Positions 15,011 through 24,120 of a stretch of 57,574 bases of DNA are shown one piece after another; the stretch's first letter is position 1; every line of letters begins with the position of its first letter. The translations under genes were made by a program, and so were the position numbers. A model generated the notes under the pieces. It had not been told where the DNA came from. It worked only from the letters and a program-made list of their open reading frames with translations, and did not search any database. Source of the DNA: Clostridiales bacterium Firm_08 (GTDB lineage: Bacteria > Bacillota > Clostridia > Oscillospirales > QAKW01); contig LVAN01000005.1 of NCBI GenBank assembly GCA_001604045.1, positions 1-57,574 of the forward strand, in the 5' to 3' direction.

Positions 15011-16192
15011 ATGGATCCGAGAATGCTCGCGCTGGGACGGCAGAGTTCCGTCATCCGGGAGATCTTTGAATACGGCAACGCAAGGCGGCGGGAGATCGGC
15101 GCGGAAAACGTCTTTGATTTCAGCCTGGGCAATCCAAGCGTGCCGACGCCCGGGAAGGTGACAAAAGCGATGCGGGAACTTCTTGAGGGGGATCCGGTGG
15201 CGCTGCACGGCTACACCTCCGCGCCGGGCGACCCGAAGGCGCGCGCGGCGGTGGCGGCGCATATCGAAAAACGCTTCGGCGTCCCCGCCTCTTTGGAAAA
15301 CGTCTATATGACCTGCGGCGCGGCGGCGGCGCTGACCATCACACTGTCCGCGATCGTGCGGCAGGAGGACGAGGTCGTCATCATCGCGCCGTTTTTCCCC
15401 GAATATGACGTGTTCGTCCGCACGGCGGGCGGCAGACCGGTCGTTTTGCGGACAAAGGCGCCCTCCTTTTTGCCCGATCCCGGGGCGCTGGCGGCGGTCG
15501 TGAACGAAAAGACGGCGGCGGTCATCGTCAATTACCCCAACAACCCCACCGGCGCCATCTGGGACGGGGAAACGCTTTCGGCGTTCGTCCGGGTGCTGGA
15601 GGAAAAACAGAAAACGCTGGGGAGAGACATCTATATCATTTCGGACGAGCCGTACCGGGAGCTCACCTACGGCAAGCCGGTGCCTTACGTCCCGAAATAT
15701 TATAAAAATACCGTGGTGTGCTATTCCTACAGCAAATCGCTGTCCCTGCCGGGGGAGCGGATCGGCTATATATTCGTGCCGTCCGCCGCGGCGGACGCCT
15801 CCGACCTGTTTGCCGCCGTGTGCGGCGCGGGCAGGGCGCTGGGGTACGTCTGCGCGCCGTCTCTTTTGCAAAGGACGGCGGCAATGTGCGTTGACCTGCC
15901 GCCGGATCTCGCGGCATACCGCGAAAACCGCGACCTGCTCTATAACGCGCTGACAGAGTACGGCTATGAGTGCGTGCCGCCGGACGGCGCTTTCTACCTG
16001 TTCGTGAAAAGTCCCGAGCCGGACGCCGGCAGCTTCGCGGAGCGCGCCAAAAAGTACGAACTGCTGCTTGTGCCGGGGGACAGCTTCGGCGGACCGGGAT
16101 ACGTGCGGATCAGTTACTGCGTTTCGACCGCTATGATCGAAAAAAGCCTTCCGGCTTTCAAAAAACTGATAGGAGAATATCAAAATGGCTGA
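15011..16192 (+). CDS. Class I/II pyridoxal-phosphate aminotransferase
   Basis: A 393-residue fold-type I aminotransferase. The PLP-binding lysine is in YSYSKSLSLPGERIGY (about residue 242), NYPNNPTGA carries the family Asn/Pro motif near 173, SDEPYRE contains the cofactor-ring Asp and Tyr, and the substrate carboxylate-binding Arg is in YVRISYC. As first gene of an operon that makes prephenate, phenylpyruvate and 4-hydroxyphenylpyruvate, it most likely performs the last transamination to Phe and Tyr. This assignment is from context. AAGGAGA lies 7 bases before the ATG. The gene overlaps pheA by 8 bases. Confidence 0.92.
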   Translation: MDPRMLALGRQSSVIREIFEYGNARRREIGAENVFDFSLGNPSVPTPGKVTKAMRELLEGDPVALHGYTSAPGDPKARAAVAAHIEKRFGVPASLENVYMTCGAAAALTITLSAIVRQEDEVVIIAPFFPEYDVFVRTAGGRPVVLRTKAPSFLPDPGALAAVVNEKTAAVIVNYPNNPTGAIWDGETLSAFVRVLEEKQKTLGRDIYIISDEPYRELTYGKPVPYVPKYYKNTVVCYSYSKSLSLPGERIGYIFVPSAAADASDLFAAVCGAGRALGYVCAPSLLQRTAAMCVDLPPDLAAYRENRDLLYNALTEYGYECVPPDGAFYLFVKSPEPDAGSFAERAKKYELLLVPGDSFGGPGYVRISYCVSTAMIEKSLPAFKKLIGEYQNG

Positions 16193-17261
16193 CATCGAAC
16201 ACGCCCGCGGCGTGATAAACGAAGTAGACGAGGAAATGGCAGGGCTTTTCGTCAAACGGATGAAAGCGGCGGAGGAGGTCGCGGCCTATAAAAAGGTCAG
16301 GGGGCTTCCCATCCTTGACGCCGACCGCGAGCGGGAGGTCATCGCGCGGGGCGCCGCGCGGGTCCCGGAGCCGTACAAGGCGTACTATATCAACTTTTTG
16401 CGCTGTCTGATGGAGCAGTCCCGCGGATATCAGCATTTCCTGAACAGCGGTATGCGGGTCGCGTTCAGCGGCGTGGAGGGGGCGTTTGCCGATATCGCGG
16501 CGCGGCGCATTTTTCCCGACGCCGAGACGACGCCCTGCGCCGATTTCGCCGCCGCCTATAAAGCGGTGGAGGAGGGCAAGTGCGAGGTCGCCGTCCTGCC
16601 GCTGGAAAACAGTTTCAACGGCGACGTCGGACAGGTGATGGATCTCGCCTTTTTCGGATCGCTGTACGTCCACCAGATCCGCAGCGTCGAGGTGGTGCAG
16701 AACCTTATCGGCGTGCCGGGCGCGGCGGCGGACGACGTGCGGGAGGTCATCAGTCACCCTCAGGCGCTGGGACAGTGTGCGGAGTTCATCCGGCGGCACG
16801 GACTGACGGTCAGGGAAGCGGTCAACACCGCCGTGGCGGCGAAAGAGGTCGCCCGGCTCGGCAAAAAGGAGATCGCCGCCATCGGCAGTGAGGAAGCGGC
16901 GGCGGCTTACGGGCTCAAAAAACTGGAAGCCCATATCAATACGGCGGGCGGCAACACCACGAGATTTGCCGTGTTTTCCGCCGTCAAAAAGGAACACAGC
17001 GACACCGACGACGCGTTCGTTTTGCTCTTTACCGTCAACAATGAGGCGGGCTCCCTCGGGCGGGCGATCGACGTTATCGGACGATACGGTTTCAACCTGC
17101 GCGCCCTCAAAAGCCGGCCGACGAAAAAACTTTCGTGGAGCTATTATTTTTACGCCGAGGGCGAGGGCAACATTTACAGTCTGGAAGGACAGCGCATGCT
17201 GGCGGCGCTTAAAGGATGCTGTAACGATCTTAAAGTGCTGGGCAGTTTCATAAAGGAGTAA
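16185..17261 (+). CDS. pheA: Bifunctional chorismate mutase/prephenate dehydratase
   Basis: A 358-residue P-protein converting chorismate to prephenate and then phenylpyruvate. Residues 1-85 form an all-helical AroQ-class mutase (VDEEMAGLFVKRMKAAEEVAAYK, catalytic Arg and Lys visible). Residues 89-265 form the dehydratase with the VAFSGVEGAFA start, PLENSFNGDVGQV, SHPQALGQC and the catalytic-region motif NTTRF. Residues 274-350 form a C-terminal ACT domain (EAGSLGRAIDVIGRYGFNL, SRP) for phenylalanine feedback. It overlaps the aminotransferase by 8 bases and lies 5 bases before aroB. Transcript level is probably set by the Phe/Tyr leader, and enzyme activity by the ACT domain. Confidence 0.96.
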   Translation: MADIEHARGVINEVDEEMAGLFVKRMKAAEEVAAYKKVRGLPILDADREREVIARGAARVPEPYKAYYINFLRCLMEQSRGYQHFLNSGMRVAFSGVEGAFADIAARRIFPDAETTPCADFAAAYKAVEEGKCEVAVLPLENSFNGDVGQVMDLAFFGSLYVHQIRSVEVVQNLIGVPGAAADDVREVISHPQALGQCAEFIRRHGLTVREAVNTAVAAKEVARLGKKEIAAIGSEEAAAAYGLKKLEAHINTAGGNTTRFAVFSAVKKEHSDTDDAFVLLFTVNNEAGSLGRAIDVIGRYGFNLRALKSRPTKKLSWSYYFYAEGEGNIYSLEGQRMLAALKGCCNDLKVLGSFIKE

Positions 17262-17266
17262 AAAAG

Positions 17267-18268
17267 ATGAGAGTTTCTACCGAACAGGGCGGATACGACA
17301 TCACGATAGAACGCGGCGCGCTTTCAAGGGCCGGGGAGATATTCGACCTCGACCGGCGGGTACTGGTCGTCACCGACGACGGCGTGCCCGCGGCGTACGC
17401 CGACAAGGTGGCGGCGGCGTGCAAACACCCGGTGCGGATCACCCTGCCGCAGGGCGAGGCGACCAAAAATATGGAGGCGCTTTCCGCGCTGCTCGCCGCG
17501 ATGCTGCGCAACGATTTCACCCGCGCCGACTGCGCGGTGGCGGTGGGCGGCGGCGTCGTCGGGGATCTGACGGGATTTGCCGCGGCGTGCTATATGCGCG
17601 GCATAGACTTTTACAATATCCCCACCACCGTCCTTTCCCAGGTGGACTCCTCCGTCGGCGGCAAGACCGCCATCGACTTTCTGGGATATAAAAACGTCGT
17701 CGGCGCGTTCTGGCAGCCGAAAGGCGTTCTGATCGACACCGAAACGCTGGTCACCCTGCCGCCCCGGCAGGTGGCGGCGGGACTTGCCGAAGCCGTCAAG
17801 ATGGCGGCGACATCTGACGCGGCGCTGTTCGGACTGTTCGAGAAAGAGGATCCGTTGAAAAATATCGACGAGATCATCGAAAAGAGCCTCATGATCAAAA
17901 AAAGCGTCGTCGAGCGGGACGAGCGGGAGGGAGGACTTCGCAAAGTCCTCAACTTCGGCCACACCCTGGCGCACGCCGTGGAAAGCGTGATGGAGGGCAA
18001 ACTCTATCACGGCGAGTGCGTGGCGCTCGGCATGCTGCCGATGAGCGCGCCGGGCGCGCGGGAGCGTATTCTCGCTGTGCTGGAAAAGCTCGGACTGCCA
18101 ACCGTCCTGCCGGTGCCGGTCGGGGCGCTGACCGACGCGATGCGGCACGATAAAAAAATGCAGGGCGACGATATCACGGTGGTTTGGGTGCCGGAGATCG
18201 GCTCTTTTGAAATGAAAACGATGCCTTTTGATGAATTTATCGCGCGGATCGGAGGGGGTGCGGAATGA
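17267..18268 (+). CDS. aroB: 3-dehydroquinate synthase
   Basis: A 333-residue enzyme making 3-dehydroquinate from DAHP, second step of the shikimate pathway. Visible are the NAD-binding GGGVVGDLTGFAA, the segment IPTTVLSQVDSSVGGKTAID, and the zinc ligands Glu in GLAEAVKM, His in NFGHTLAHA and His in YHGECVALGM. It is slightly shorter than Bacillus AroB (about 360) because the helical part after GECVALGM is compact. The ATG follows AAGGAGTAAAAAAG. It overlaps aroC by 4 bases (ATGA), implying coupled translation. Confidence 0.96.
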   Translation: MRVSTEQGGYDITIERGALSRAGEIFDLDRRVLVVTDDGVPAAYADKVAAACKHPVRITLPQGEATKNMEALSALLAAMLRNDFTRADCAVAVGGGVVGDLTGFAAACYMRGIDFYNIPTTVLSQVDSSVGGKTAIDFLGYKNVVGAFWQPKGVLIDTETLVTLPPRQVAAGLAEAVKMAATSDAALFGLFEKEDPLKNIDEIIEKSLMIKKSVVERDEREGGLRKVLNFGHTLAHAVESVMEGKLYHGECVALGMLPMSAPGARERILAVLEKLGLPTVLPVPVGALTDAMRHDKKMQGDDITVVWVPEIGSFEMKTMPFDEFIARIGGGAE

Positions 18269-19353
18269 AAAATACGTTTGGAACCAATATCAGCCTGACG
18301 CTGTACGGCGAGAGCCACGGCGAAAGTATCGGCGCGGTGCTGGATGGACTGCCGGCGGGGCTGGCGGTCGACGAAAAAAGCGTCCGCCGGGCGCTTGAGC
18401 TGCGCCGTCCGGCGGGAGAATGGTCCACCGCCCGGCGGGAGAGGGATGAATTTTCCATTGAGAGCGGCGTTTTGAACGGTCATACGACCGGAACGCCCGT
18501 CCTCATCCGCATCCCCAACGAGGATACCCGTTCGAAGGACTACAATGCTACGCGCACCGCCGCCCGCCCGGGACATGCCGATCTTACGGCGGAGTATAAA
18601 TACGGCGGCTTTCAGGACGCGCGGGGCGGCGGTCATTTCAGCGGGCGGATCACCGCGGGGCTTGTCGCGGCGGGCGCTATCCTGCGGGACGCGCTGGAGA
18701 GAAAGAACATCCTTATCGCCACCCGTATCGCGAGCGTCGCGGACGTTTGCGACCGTCCGTTCGAAAATATTGAAAAAGACGCGGCGGCGCTCAAAGACAA
18801 ACCTTTTGCCGTGCTGGACGATACGGCGGGCGAGCGGATGAAAGCCGCGATCCTTGCCGCCAAAGCGGAGGGGGACAGCGTCGGCGGCGTGCTGGAGACC
18901 GTCGTGACGGGACTGCCCGGCGGCGTCGGCGAGCCGTGGTTCGACAGCGTGGAGAGCGTGCTCTCCCACGCGCTGTTTTCCATCCCCGCGGTCAAGGGCG
19001 TGGCGTTCGGCGACGGATTTTCCCTGTCCTCTATGCGGGGATCCGAGGCGAACGACGAGTATTTCATAGAAAACGGAAAGATCGTCACCCGTACGCGGCA
19101 CAACGGCGGCGTTACCGGCGGCATCACCGACGGCATGCCGGTCTTTTTCCGCGTCGCGATCAAACCGACGCCCACCATTTCCAAACAACAGCGCACCGTC
19201 GATTTCAAGACGATGGAGGAAACGACCATCGCCGCGAAGGGGCGGCACGATCCCTGCATCGTCCACCGGGCGCGGATCGTCGCGGACAGCGTGACGGCGC
19301 TGGCGCTTTGCGATCTGCTTACGGCGCGGTACGGAACGGAGTGGCTGAAATAA
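18265..19353 (+). CDS. aroC: Chorismate synthase
   Basis: A 362-residue FMN-dependent enzyme that converts EPSP to chorismate, the last common step. The signature GESHGESIGAVLDGLPAG lies at residues 13-30, RPGHADLT near 96, GGGHFSGRITAG near 122, FGDGFSLSSMRGSEAND near 248 and GGITDGMPVFFRVAIKPTPT near 287. It has the full length for the family. It overlaps aroB by 4 bases and ends in TAATG, where the final A is shared with the start of the aroE-aroK fusion. Confidence 0.97.
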   Translation: MKNTFGTNISLTLYGESHGESIGAVLDGLPAGLAVDEKSVRRALELRRPAGEWSTARRERDEFSIESGVLNGHTTGTPVLIRIPNEDTRSKDYNATRTAARPGHADLTAEYKYGGFQDARGGGHFSGRITAGLVAAGAILRDALERKNILIATRIASVADVCDRPFENIEKDAAALKDKPFAVLDDTAGERMKAAILAAKAEGDSVGGVLETVVTGLPGGVGEPWFDSVESVLSHALFSIPAVKGVAFGDGFSLSSMRGSEANDEYFIENGKIVTRTRHNGGVTGGITDGMPVFFRVAIKPTPTISKQQRTVDFKTMEETTIAAKGRHDPCIVHRARIVADSVTALALCDLLTARYGTEWLK

Positions 19354-20585
19354 TGCGCTACGGCTGTATCGGACGGAAACTCACCCACAGTTTTTCCCGC
19401 GAGATCCACGCGGAACTGTTTGACTACGAATATGAACTCAGGGAGCTGGAGCCGGAGGAGATCGGCGCCTTTCTCACGGCGCGGGAATTTCAGGCGATCA
19501 ACGTCACCATCCCCTACAAACAGACGGTGATGCCCTATCTTGACGAGATCTCGGACACGGCGCGCCGTATCGGCGCCGTCAATACCATCGTCTGCCGGGA
19601 GGGAAAACTCCACGGCTACAACACCGACTACACGGGCATGCGCGCCATGCTGGCGCGCGCGGGCATTTCGCTCCGCGGCAAAAAGGTGCTGATCGCGGGC
19701 TCCGGCGGGACGTCAAAGACCGCCGCGGCGGTCGCCGCCGATCTCGGCGCGGCGGAGATCTTCCGTCTTTCCCGCGACGGAAAAGACGGATGTATCACCT
19801 ACGAGACCGCCCGCCGCGAGCATGCCGACGCGGAGGCGCTGATCAACACCACGCCGCTGGGCATGTATCCGTCACTGGGCGGCAAGGCGGTGGATCTTGA
19901 CGATTTCCCGCGCCTTGCGGGAGTCGCGGACGCGGTATACAATCCGCTTTGTCCCGCGCTTGTCGTCGAGGCTCTTTCCCGCGGCATCCGCGCCTGCGGG
20001 GGGCTGTATATGCTGGTGGCGCAGGCGGCGGCCGCCGCCGAAAAATTCACCGGGGAGACGGTGGAGGAAAAAACGGTGGACAAAGTCTACCGCAAACTTT
20101 TCCGCCGCAAACAGAATATCGTGCTGGTCGGTATGCCGGGCAGCGGCAAAAGCACCGTCGGCAGACTGATCGCCCGCAAACTGGACAGACCGTTTATAGA
20201 CACGGACGAAATGATCGCCGAACGGTACGGAGACATCCCCGCCCTGTTTGAAAAAGAGGGCGAGAGCGCGTTCCGGGACAAGGAAAGCGGCGTCATCCGT
20301 GAGATCGCCGCGGCGCAGGGCGCTGTCATCGCCACGGGCGGCGGCGCGGTGCTGCGGCCGGAAAATATCGAAAATCTGCGGCAGAACGGCGTGATCTATT
20401 ATATCGACCGGCCGCTGAGCGACATCCTCCCGACGGAGGATCGTCCGCTTTCCCGCGACCGCGCGGCGCTGGAAAAACGCTACGCCGAGCGCCGTCCGCT
20501 CTATCTCGCGGCGGGACGGCGGATCGCGGCGGGAGACGGCGCGGCGTTCGTCGCGGACAAGATCGTAAAGGAGTTTTTGAAATGA
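19353..20585 (+). CDS. aroEK: Shikimate dehydrogenase-shikimate kinase fusion
   Basis: A 410-residue fusion of two consecutive-step enzymes. Residues 1-250 are AroE: shikimate-binding Ser residues in KLTHSFSREIH, catalytic Lys in NVTIPYK, Asp in NTDYTGM, the NADP loop GSGGTSK, and NTTPLGM. Residues 253-410 are AroK: P-loop GMPGSGKST at about 259, DTDE, the GGGAV loop and the lid Arg in EDRPLSRD. Both active sites look intact, so shikimate can be made and phosphorylated by one chain. The upstream frame is open back into aroC, but the ATG in TAATG begins exactly at the AroE N-terminus. It overlaps aroQ by 4 bases. Confidence 0.95.
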   Translation: MRYGCIGRKLTHSFSREIHAELFDYEYELRELEPEEIGAFLTAREFQAINVTIPYKQTVMPYLDEISDTARRIGAVNTIVCREGKLHGYNTDYTGMRAMLARAGISLRGKKVLIAGSGGTSKTAAAVAADLGAAEIFRLSRDGKDGCITYETARREHADAEALINTTPLGMYPSLGGKAVDLDDFPRLAGVADAVYNPLCPALVVEALSRGIRACGGLYMLVAQAAAAAEKFTGETVEEKTVDKVYRKLFRRKQNIVLVGMPGSGKSTVGRLIARKLDRPFIDTDEMIAERYGDIPALFEKEGESAFRDKESGVIREIAAAQGAVIATGGGAVLRPENIENLRQNGVIYYIDRPLSDILPTEDRPLSRDRAALEKRYAERRPLYLAAGRRIAAGDGAAFVADKIVKEFLK

Positions 20586-21019
20586 GGATCCTTGTTATCA
20601 ACGGGCCCAATCTCAATATGTTAGGACGGCGGGAGCCGGAGATCTACGGCAGGGAGACGCTGGACGACCTGATCGCCCTGATCCGCGATCACGCGGCGAA
20701 AAAAGGGATCGAAGTTTCCTTTTATCAATCCAATCACGAGGGCGACCTTGTCGACGCGATCCAGGGAGCGCTCGGAACGGCGGACGGTATCGTCATCAAC
20801 CCCGGCGCCTATACCCACACGAGTATCGCGCTTCTCGACGCCGTCAAGGCGGCGGGCATCCCCGCCGTCGAGGTGCATATCTCCGACGTGACAAAACGGG
20901 AGAAGTTCCGGCAGACAAGTTATATAAGACAGGCCTGCGTTGCGACCATCATGGGCAAAGGATTTGCCGGTTATACCGAAGCCGTCGATCTGCTGGCGGC
21001 GTATGGAGACGGGAAATGA
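20582..21019 (+). CDS. aroQ: Type II 3-dehydroquinate dehydratase
   Basis: A 145-residue dodecameric-type dehydroquinase removing water from 3-dehydroquinate. All diagnostic pieces are present: INGPNLNMLGRREPEIYG with the catalytic Tyr/Arg loop, QSNHEGDLVD, NPGAYTHTSIALLDA and VEVHISDVTKREKFRQ with the catalytic His. It is the non-homologous type II rather than AroD. It overlaps both neighbours by 4 bases. Confidence 0.97.
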   Translation: MRILVINGPNLNMLGRREPEIYGRETLDDLIALIRDHAAKKGIEVSFYQSNHEGDLVDAIQGALGTADGIVINPGAYTHTSIALLDAVKAAGIPAVEVHISDVTKREKFRQTSYIRQACVATIMGKGFAGYTEAVDLLAAYGDGK

Positions 21020-22206
21020 GAGTAAAGATCTATCCGGGAAAGGGCGCGGGGCAGCTCGCCGCGCCCCCTTCCAAAAGTATGGCGCACCGCTATCTGATCT
21101 GCGGGGCGCTCTCCGCCGGCAGCCGGATCGAGGGCGTGTCGGACAGCCGCGACGTGCAGGCGACGCTGGGGGCGCTCACCGCGCTCGGCGCGGCGGCGGA
21201 AAAGCGGGACGGCGTCGTGACGATCGGCGGGCTGCGGCGGGACGGCGCCGCGGCGTTGCAATGTTTCGAGAGCGGCAGTACGCTGCGTTTTCTCATCCCG
21301 CTGTGTATGCTGAGGGATCGCGCCGTGACCCTGAAAGGCACCGAAACGCTGATCGGCAGGCCGCTGGACGCCTATGAGGAGATCGCGGGGAAGAGCGGTC
21401 TGCTGTTCGAGCGGGGACGGACCTTTCTGCGGGTGCGCGGACCGCTGACCGGCGGCGACTACCGGGTCGCCGGCGATAAATCCAGCCAGTTTGTCAGCGG
21501 GCTTTTGTTCGCCCTGCCGCTTTGCGAAAAAGACAGCACCCTGACGGTGACGGGCAAGGCGGAAAGCCTGTCCTATATCGACCTGACGCTCGGCGCGCTC
21601 GCCGATTTCGGCGTGGAAGTGCGCAGAGAGGGGATGAAGTTCATCATCCCCGGTGGCCAGACCTACCGTTCCCGCAACGTCGCGGTGGAGGGGGACTGGT
21701 CGGGTGCGGCGTTCCCCGCCGCGCTGGGGGAACTCGGCGGCGATATCACGCTGACCGGGCTTCGGCCGGACAGCCGTCAGGGGGACAGGGTGTTCCCCGA
21801 ACTTTTCAAAAAGATCGGCCGGGAGGTCATCGACCTTTCCGACTGCCCGGATCTCGCGCCGGTGCTGTTCGCGCTGGCGGCGGCGAAGGGCGGCGGCCGG
21901 TTTACCGGCACCCGCCGTCTGCGGTATAAAGAAAGCGACCGCGTCGACACCATGCGGGAGGAACTCGCCAAATTCGGCGTCAAGGTCGAGGCGGGGGAAA
22001 ACGACGTCGCCGTCTCGGGATTTCCGCGCGCGCCGCGGGGCGCGCTTTGCGGCCATAACGACCATCGCGTCGTGATGGCGCTGAGCGTTCTTTTGACGCT
22101 GACCGGCGGCGAGATCGAGGGCGCGGAGGCGGTGGCGAAAAGTTATCCCGCTTTCTTCGACGATCTCAAAAAAATAAGGATCCGGGTGGAAACGTATGGA
22201 ATTTGA
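21016..22206 (+). CDS. aroA: 5-enolpyruvylshikimate-3-phosphate synthase
   Basis: A 396-residue enzyme joining PEP to shikimate 3-phosphate. The N-terminal PPSKSMAHRYLI holds the PEP/S3P-binding Lys and Ser-Lys-Ser. CFESGSTLRFLIPL replaces the usual NxGTxxR segment, and its Gly-Ser variant suggests the class II (glyphosate-tolerant) lineage. GDKSSQFVSGLLFALPL, the catalytic Asp region SDCPDLAPVLFALAA, RLRYKESDRVDTM and GHNDHRVVMAL follow in the expected order. It is shorter than E. coli AroA (427), as is common in Clostridia. It overlaps tyrA by 11 bases. Confidence 0.96.
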   Translation: MRVKIYPGKGAGQLAAPPSKSMAHRYLICGALSAGSRIEGVSDSRDVQATLGALTALGAAAEKRDGVVTIGGLRRDGAAALQCFESGSTLRFLIPLCMLRDRAVTLKGTETLIGRPLDAYEEIAGKSGLLFERGRTFLRVRGPLTGGDYRVAGDKSSQFVSGLLFALPLCEKDSTLTVTGKAESLSYIDLTLGALADFGVEVRREGMKFIIPGGQTYRSRNVAVEGDWSGAAFPAALGELGGDITLTGLRPDSRQGDRVFPELFKKIGREVIDLSDCPDLAPVLFALAAAKGGGRFTGTRRLRYKESDRVDTMREELAKFGVKVEAGENDVAVSGFPRAPRGALCGHNDHRVVMALSVLLTLTGGEIEGAEAVAKSYPAFFDDLKKIRIRVETYGI

Positions 22207-23071
22207 AAAAGATCTTAAAATATTGATCGTGGGGCTGGGGCTGATCGGCGGATCGTACGCCAGAGCGCTCAAAAAGCGCGGCAATCCCGTGTACGCCGTC
22301 ACGCGCTCGCCGGAGACCATCGAATACGCGCTGAAAAAGGGCTGGATCGATGACGGCGGCACCTCGCCCGAGGCGCCTTACGTCAGCGAGGCGGACGTCG
22401 TGGTGTTCGCGCTGTACCCCCACGTTTTTGTGGACTGGATCGAAAAGTATCAGCGCTTTCTGAAACCCGGCGCCATCCTGACCGACGTCACCGGCGTCAA
22501 GGGGACGCTGGTGGAGGAGATCGGGAAGATCCTGCGTCCCGACGTGGAATTCATCGCGGCGCACCCGATGGCGGGACGGGAGCTGTCCGGCATCGAGCAC
22601 GCCACCGACCGTATTTTCCGCGGCGCCAACTATATCGTTGTGCCGACGGACAAAAACACCCCCCGCGCCGTGGAACTCTGCAAGGCGCTGGGAAAGGCGC
22701 TGGGTTTTGCCGATATCTCGGTGCTGTCCCCGGCGGAACACGACGATATGATCGCGTTTCTGTCGCAACTGACGCACTGCATCGCGGTGTCGCTGATGTG
22801 CACCAGCGACGACCCGAAAATTTCCCACTACACCGGAAATTCCTTCCGGGATCTCACCCGCATCGCGCGGCTGAACGACGAGATGTGGAGCGAACTCTTT
22901 TTGTGCAACCGTAAGGCGCTGCTCGGACAGATGGACGCTTTCCGCGCCGCTTTTGATAAACTGTACGGCACCATTCAAAGCGGCGACCGGGAGACGATGC
23001 GCGAGATGATGCGCCTGTCCACCGCCCGCCGGATCGGATTTGATCAGGAAGAGAGAAAGGAAACGGTATGA
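22196..23071 (+). CDS. tyrA: Prephenate dehydrogenase
   Basis: A 291-residue NAD(P)-dependent enzyme oxidatively decarboxylating prephenate to 4-hydroxyphenylpyruvate. The dinucleotide fold begins ILIVGLGLIGGSYARAL, DVTGVKGTLV and the catalytic-His motif AAHPMAGRELSGIEHA follow, and SQLTHCIAVSL lies in the helical C-terminal dimerisation domain. No C-terminal ACT domain is present, unlike Bacillus TyrA, so tyrosine control may rest on the leader peptide or elsewhere. It overlaps aroA by 11 bases and the DAHP synthase gene by 4. Confidence 0.95.
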   Translation: MEFEKDLKILIVGLGLIGGSYARALKKRGNPVYAVTRSPETIEYALKKGWIDDGGTSPEAPYVSEADVVVFALYPHVFVDWIEKYQRFLKPGAILTDVTGVKGTLVEEIGKILRPDVEFIAAHPMAGRELSGIEHATDRIFRGANYIVVPTDKNTPRAVELCKALGKALGFADISVLSPAEHDDMIAFLSQLTHCIAVSLMCTSDDPKISHYTGNSFRDLTRIARLNDEMWSELFLCNRKALLGQMDAFRAAFDKLYGTIQSGDRETMREMMRLSTARRIGFDQEERKETV

Positions 23072-24099
23072 ATCTCGATTTTGAAAGAAAACTCCCCATC
23101 CCGATGGAGGTCAAGGAGGCGTACCCCGTCACCGCCGCGATGACCGAGGTCAAGGAAAAACGCGCCGCCATCATCAAAAATATCTTTACCGGGAAAGACG
23201 ACCGCTTTATCTTGGTGATCGGCCCCTGCTCGGCGGACGATCCCGAGGCGGTGCTGGAATATATCGCGAGGCTTCGCCGGGTGCAGGACGAGGTGGCGGA
23301 CAAGATCCTGATGATCCCCCGCGTCTACACCAACAAGCCCCGCACGACGGGAGACGGCTACAAAGGGCTTCTGCATCAGCCCGATCCCGAACAGAAGCCG
23401 GATATGTACAAGGGCATCGTCGCCATCCGGCAGGTCCATATGACGGCGCTCAAAGACTACGGCTTTACCTGCGCGGACGAGATGCTCTATCCGGAAAACC
23501 ACCGCTATCTCAACGACCTTTTGGCCTACGTCGCGGTGGGCGCCCGGTCGGTGGAAAATCAGCAGCACCGGCTGACCGCCAGCGGTCTGGAGGTGCCGGT
23601 CGGGATGAAAAATCCGACGAGCGGCGATCTGCACGTTATGATGAACTCCATCACCGCCGCCCGGCACCGCCACACCTTCATCTACCGCGGGTGGGAGGTG
23701 CACAGCCACGGCAATCCCCTGGCGCACGCCATTTTGCGGGGAAGCGTCGATATGACGGGCCGGTACGTTTCCAATTACCACTATGAGGATCTTATCGCGC
23801 TGGGCGAGATGTACGCGGCGTCGGGACTTTCCGATCCGGCGGCGGTCGTCGATACCAATCACGCCAACTCCGGCAAGCGGTGGATGGAACAGATCCGTAT
23901 CGCGAAGGACGTCGTGAACAGCCGCAACAGCAACGATGACATCAAACGGCTGGTCAAAGGCCTGATGATCGAGAGTTATCTCGAGGACGGCGCGCAGAAG
24001 ATCGGCGAGCACGTGTTCGGCAAGTCCATCACCGATCCGTGTCTGGGCTGGGAAAAGACTGAACGGCTGATCCTCGACCTTGCCGATATGCTGAAATAA
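23068..24099 (+). CDS. aroF: 3-deoxy-7-phosphoheptulonate (DAHP) synthase, class I AroFGH type
   Basis: A 343-residue enzyme for the first step, condensing PEP with erythrose 4-phosphate. Motifs are VIGPCSADDPEAVLEYI, PRVYTNKPRTTGDGYKGL (substrate Lys/Arg), GARSVENQQHR, VGMKNPTSGDL (Lys) and DTNHANSGK (metal ligand). This is the Gram-negative-like AroG/AroF subtype, not the AroA/KdpS-like type with fused chorismate mutase found in Bacillus. The N-terminal extension of about 60 residues can mediate feedback in this subtype. It is the last gene of the operon, followed 22 bases later by a strong terminator. Confidence 0.95.
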   Translation: MNLDFERKLPIPMEVKEAYPVTAAMTEVKEKRAAIIKNIFTGKDDRFILVIGPCSADDPEAVLEYIARLRRVQDEVADKILMIPRVYTNKPRTTGDGYKGLLHQPDPEQKPDMYKGIVAIRQVHMTALKDYGFTCADEMLYPENHRYLNDLLAYVAVGARSVENQQHRLTASGLEVPVGMKNPTSGDLHVMMNSITAARHRHTFIYRGWEVHSHGNPLAHAILRGSVDMTGRYVSNYHYEDLIALGEMYAASGLSDPAAVVDTNHANSGKRWMEQIRIAKDVVNSRNSNDDIKRLVKGLMIESYLEDGAQKIGEHVFGKSITDPCLGWEKTERLILDLADMLK

Positions 24100-24120
24100 C
24101 GGGTTATAAATGTTTAACGA

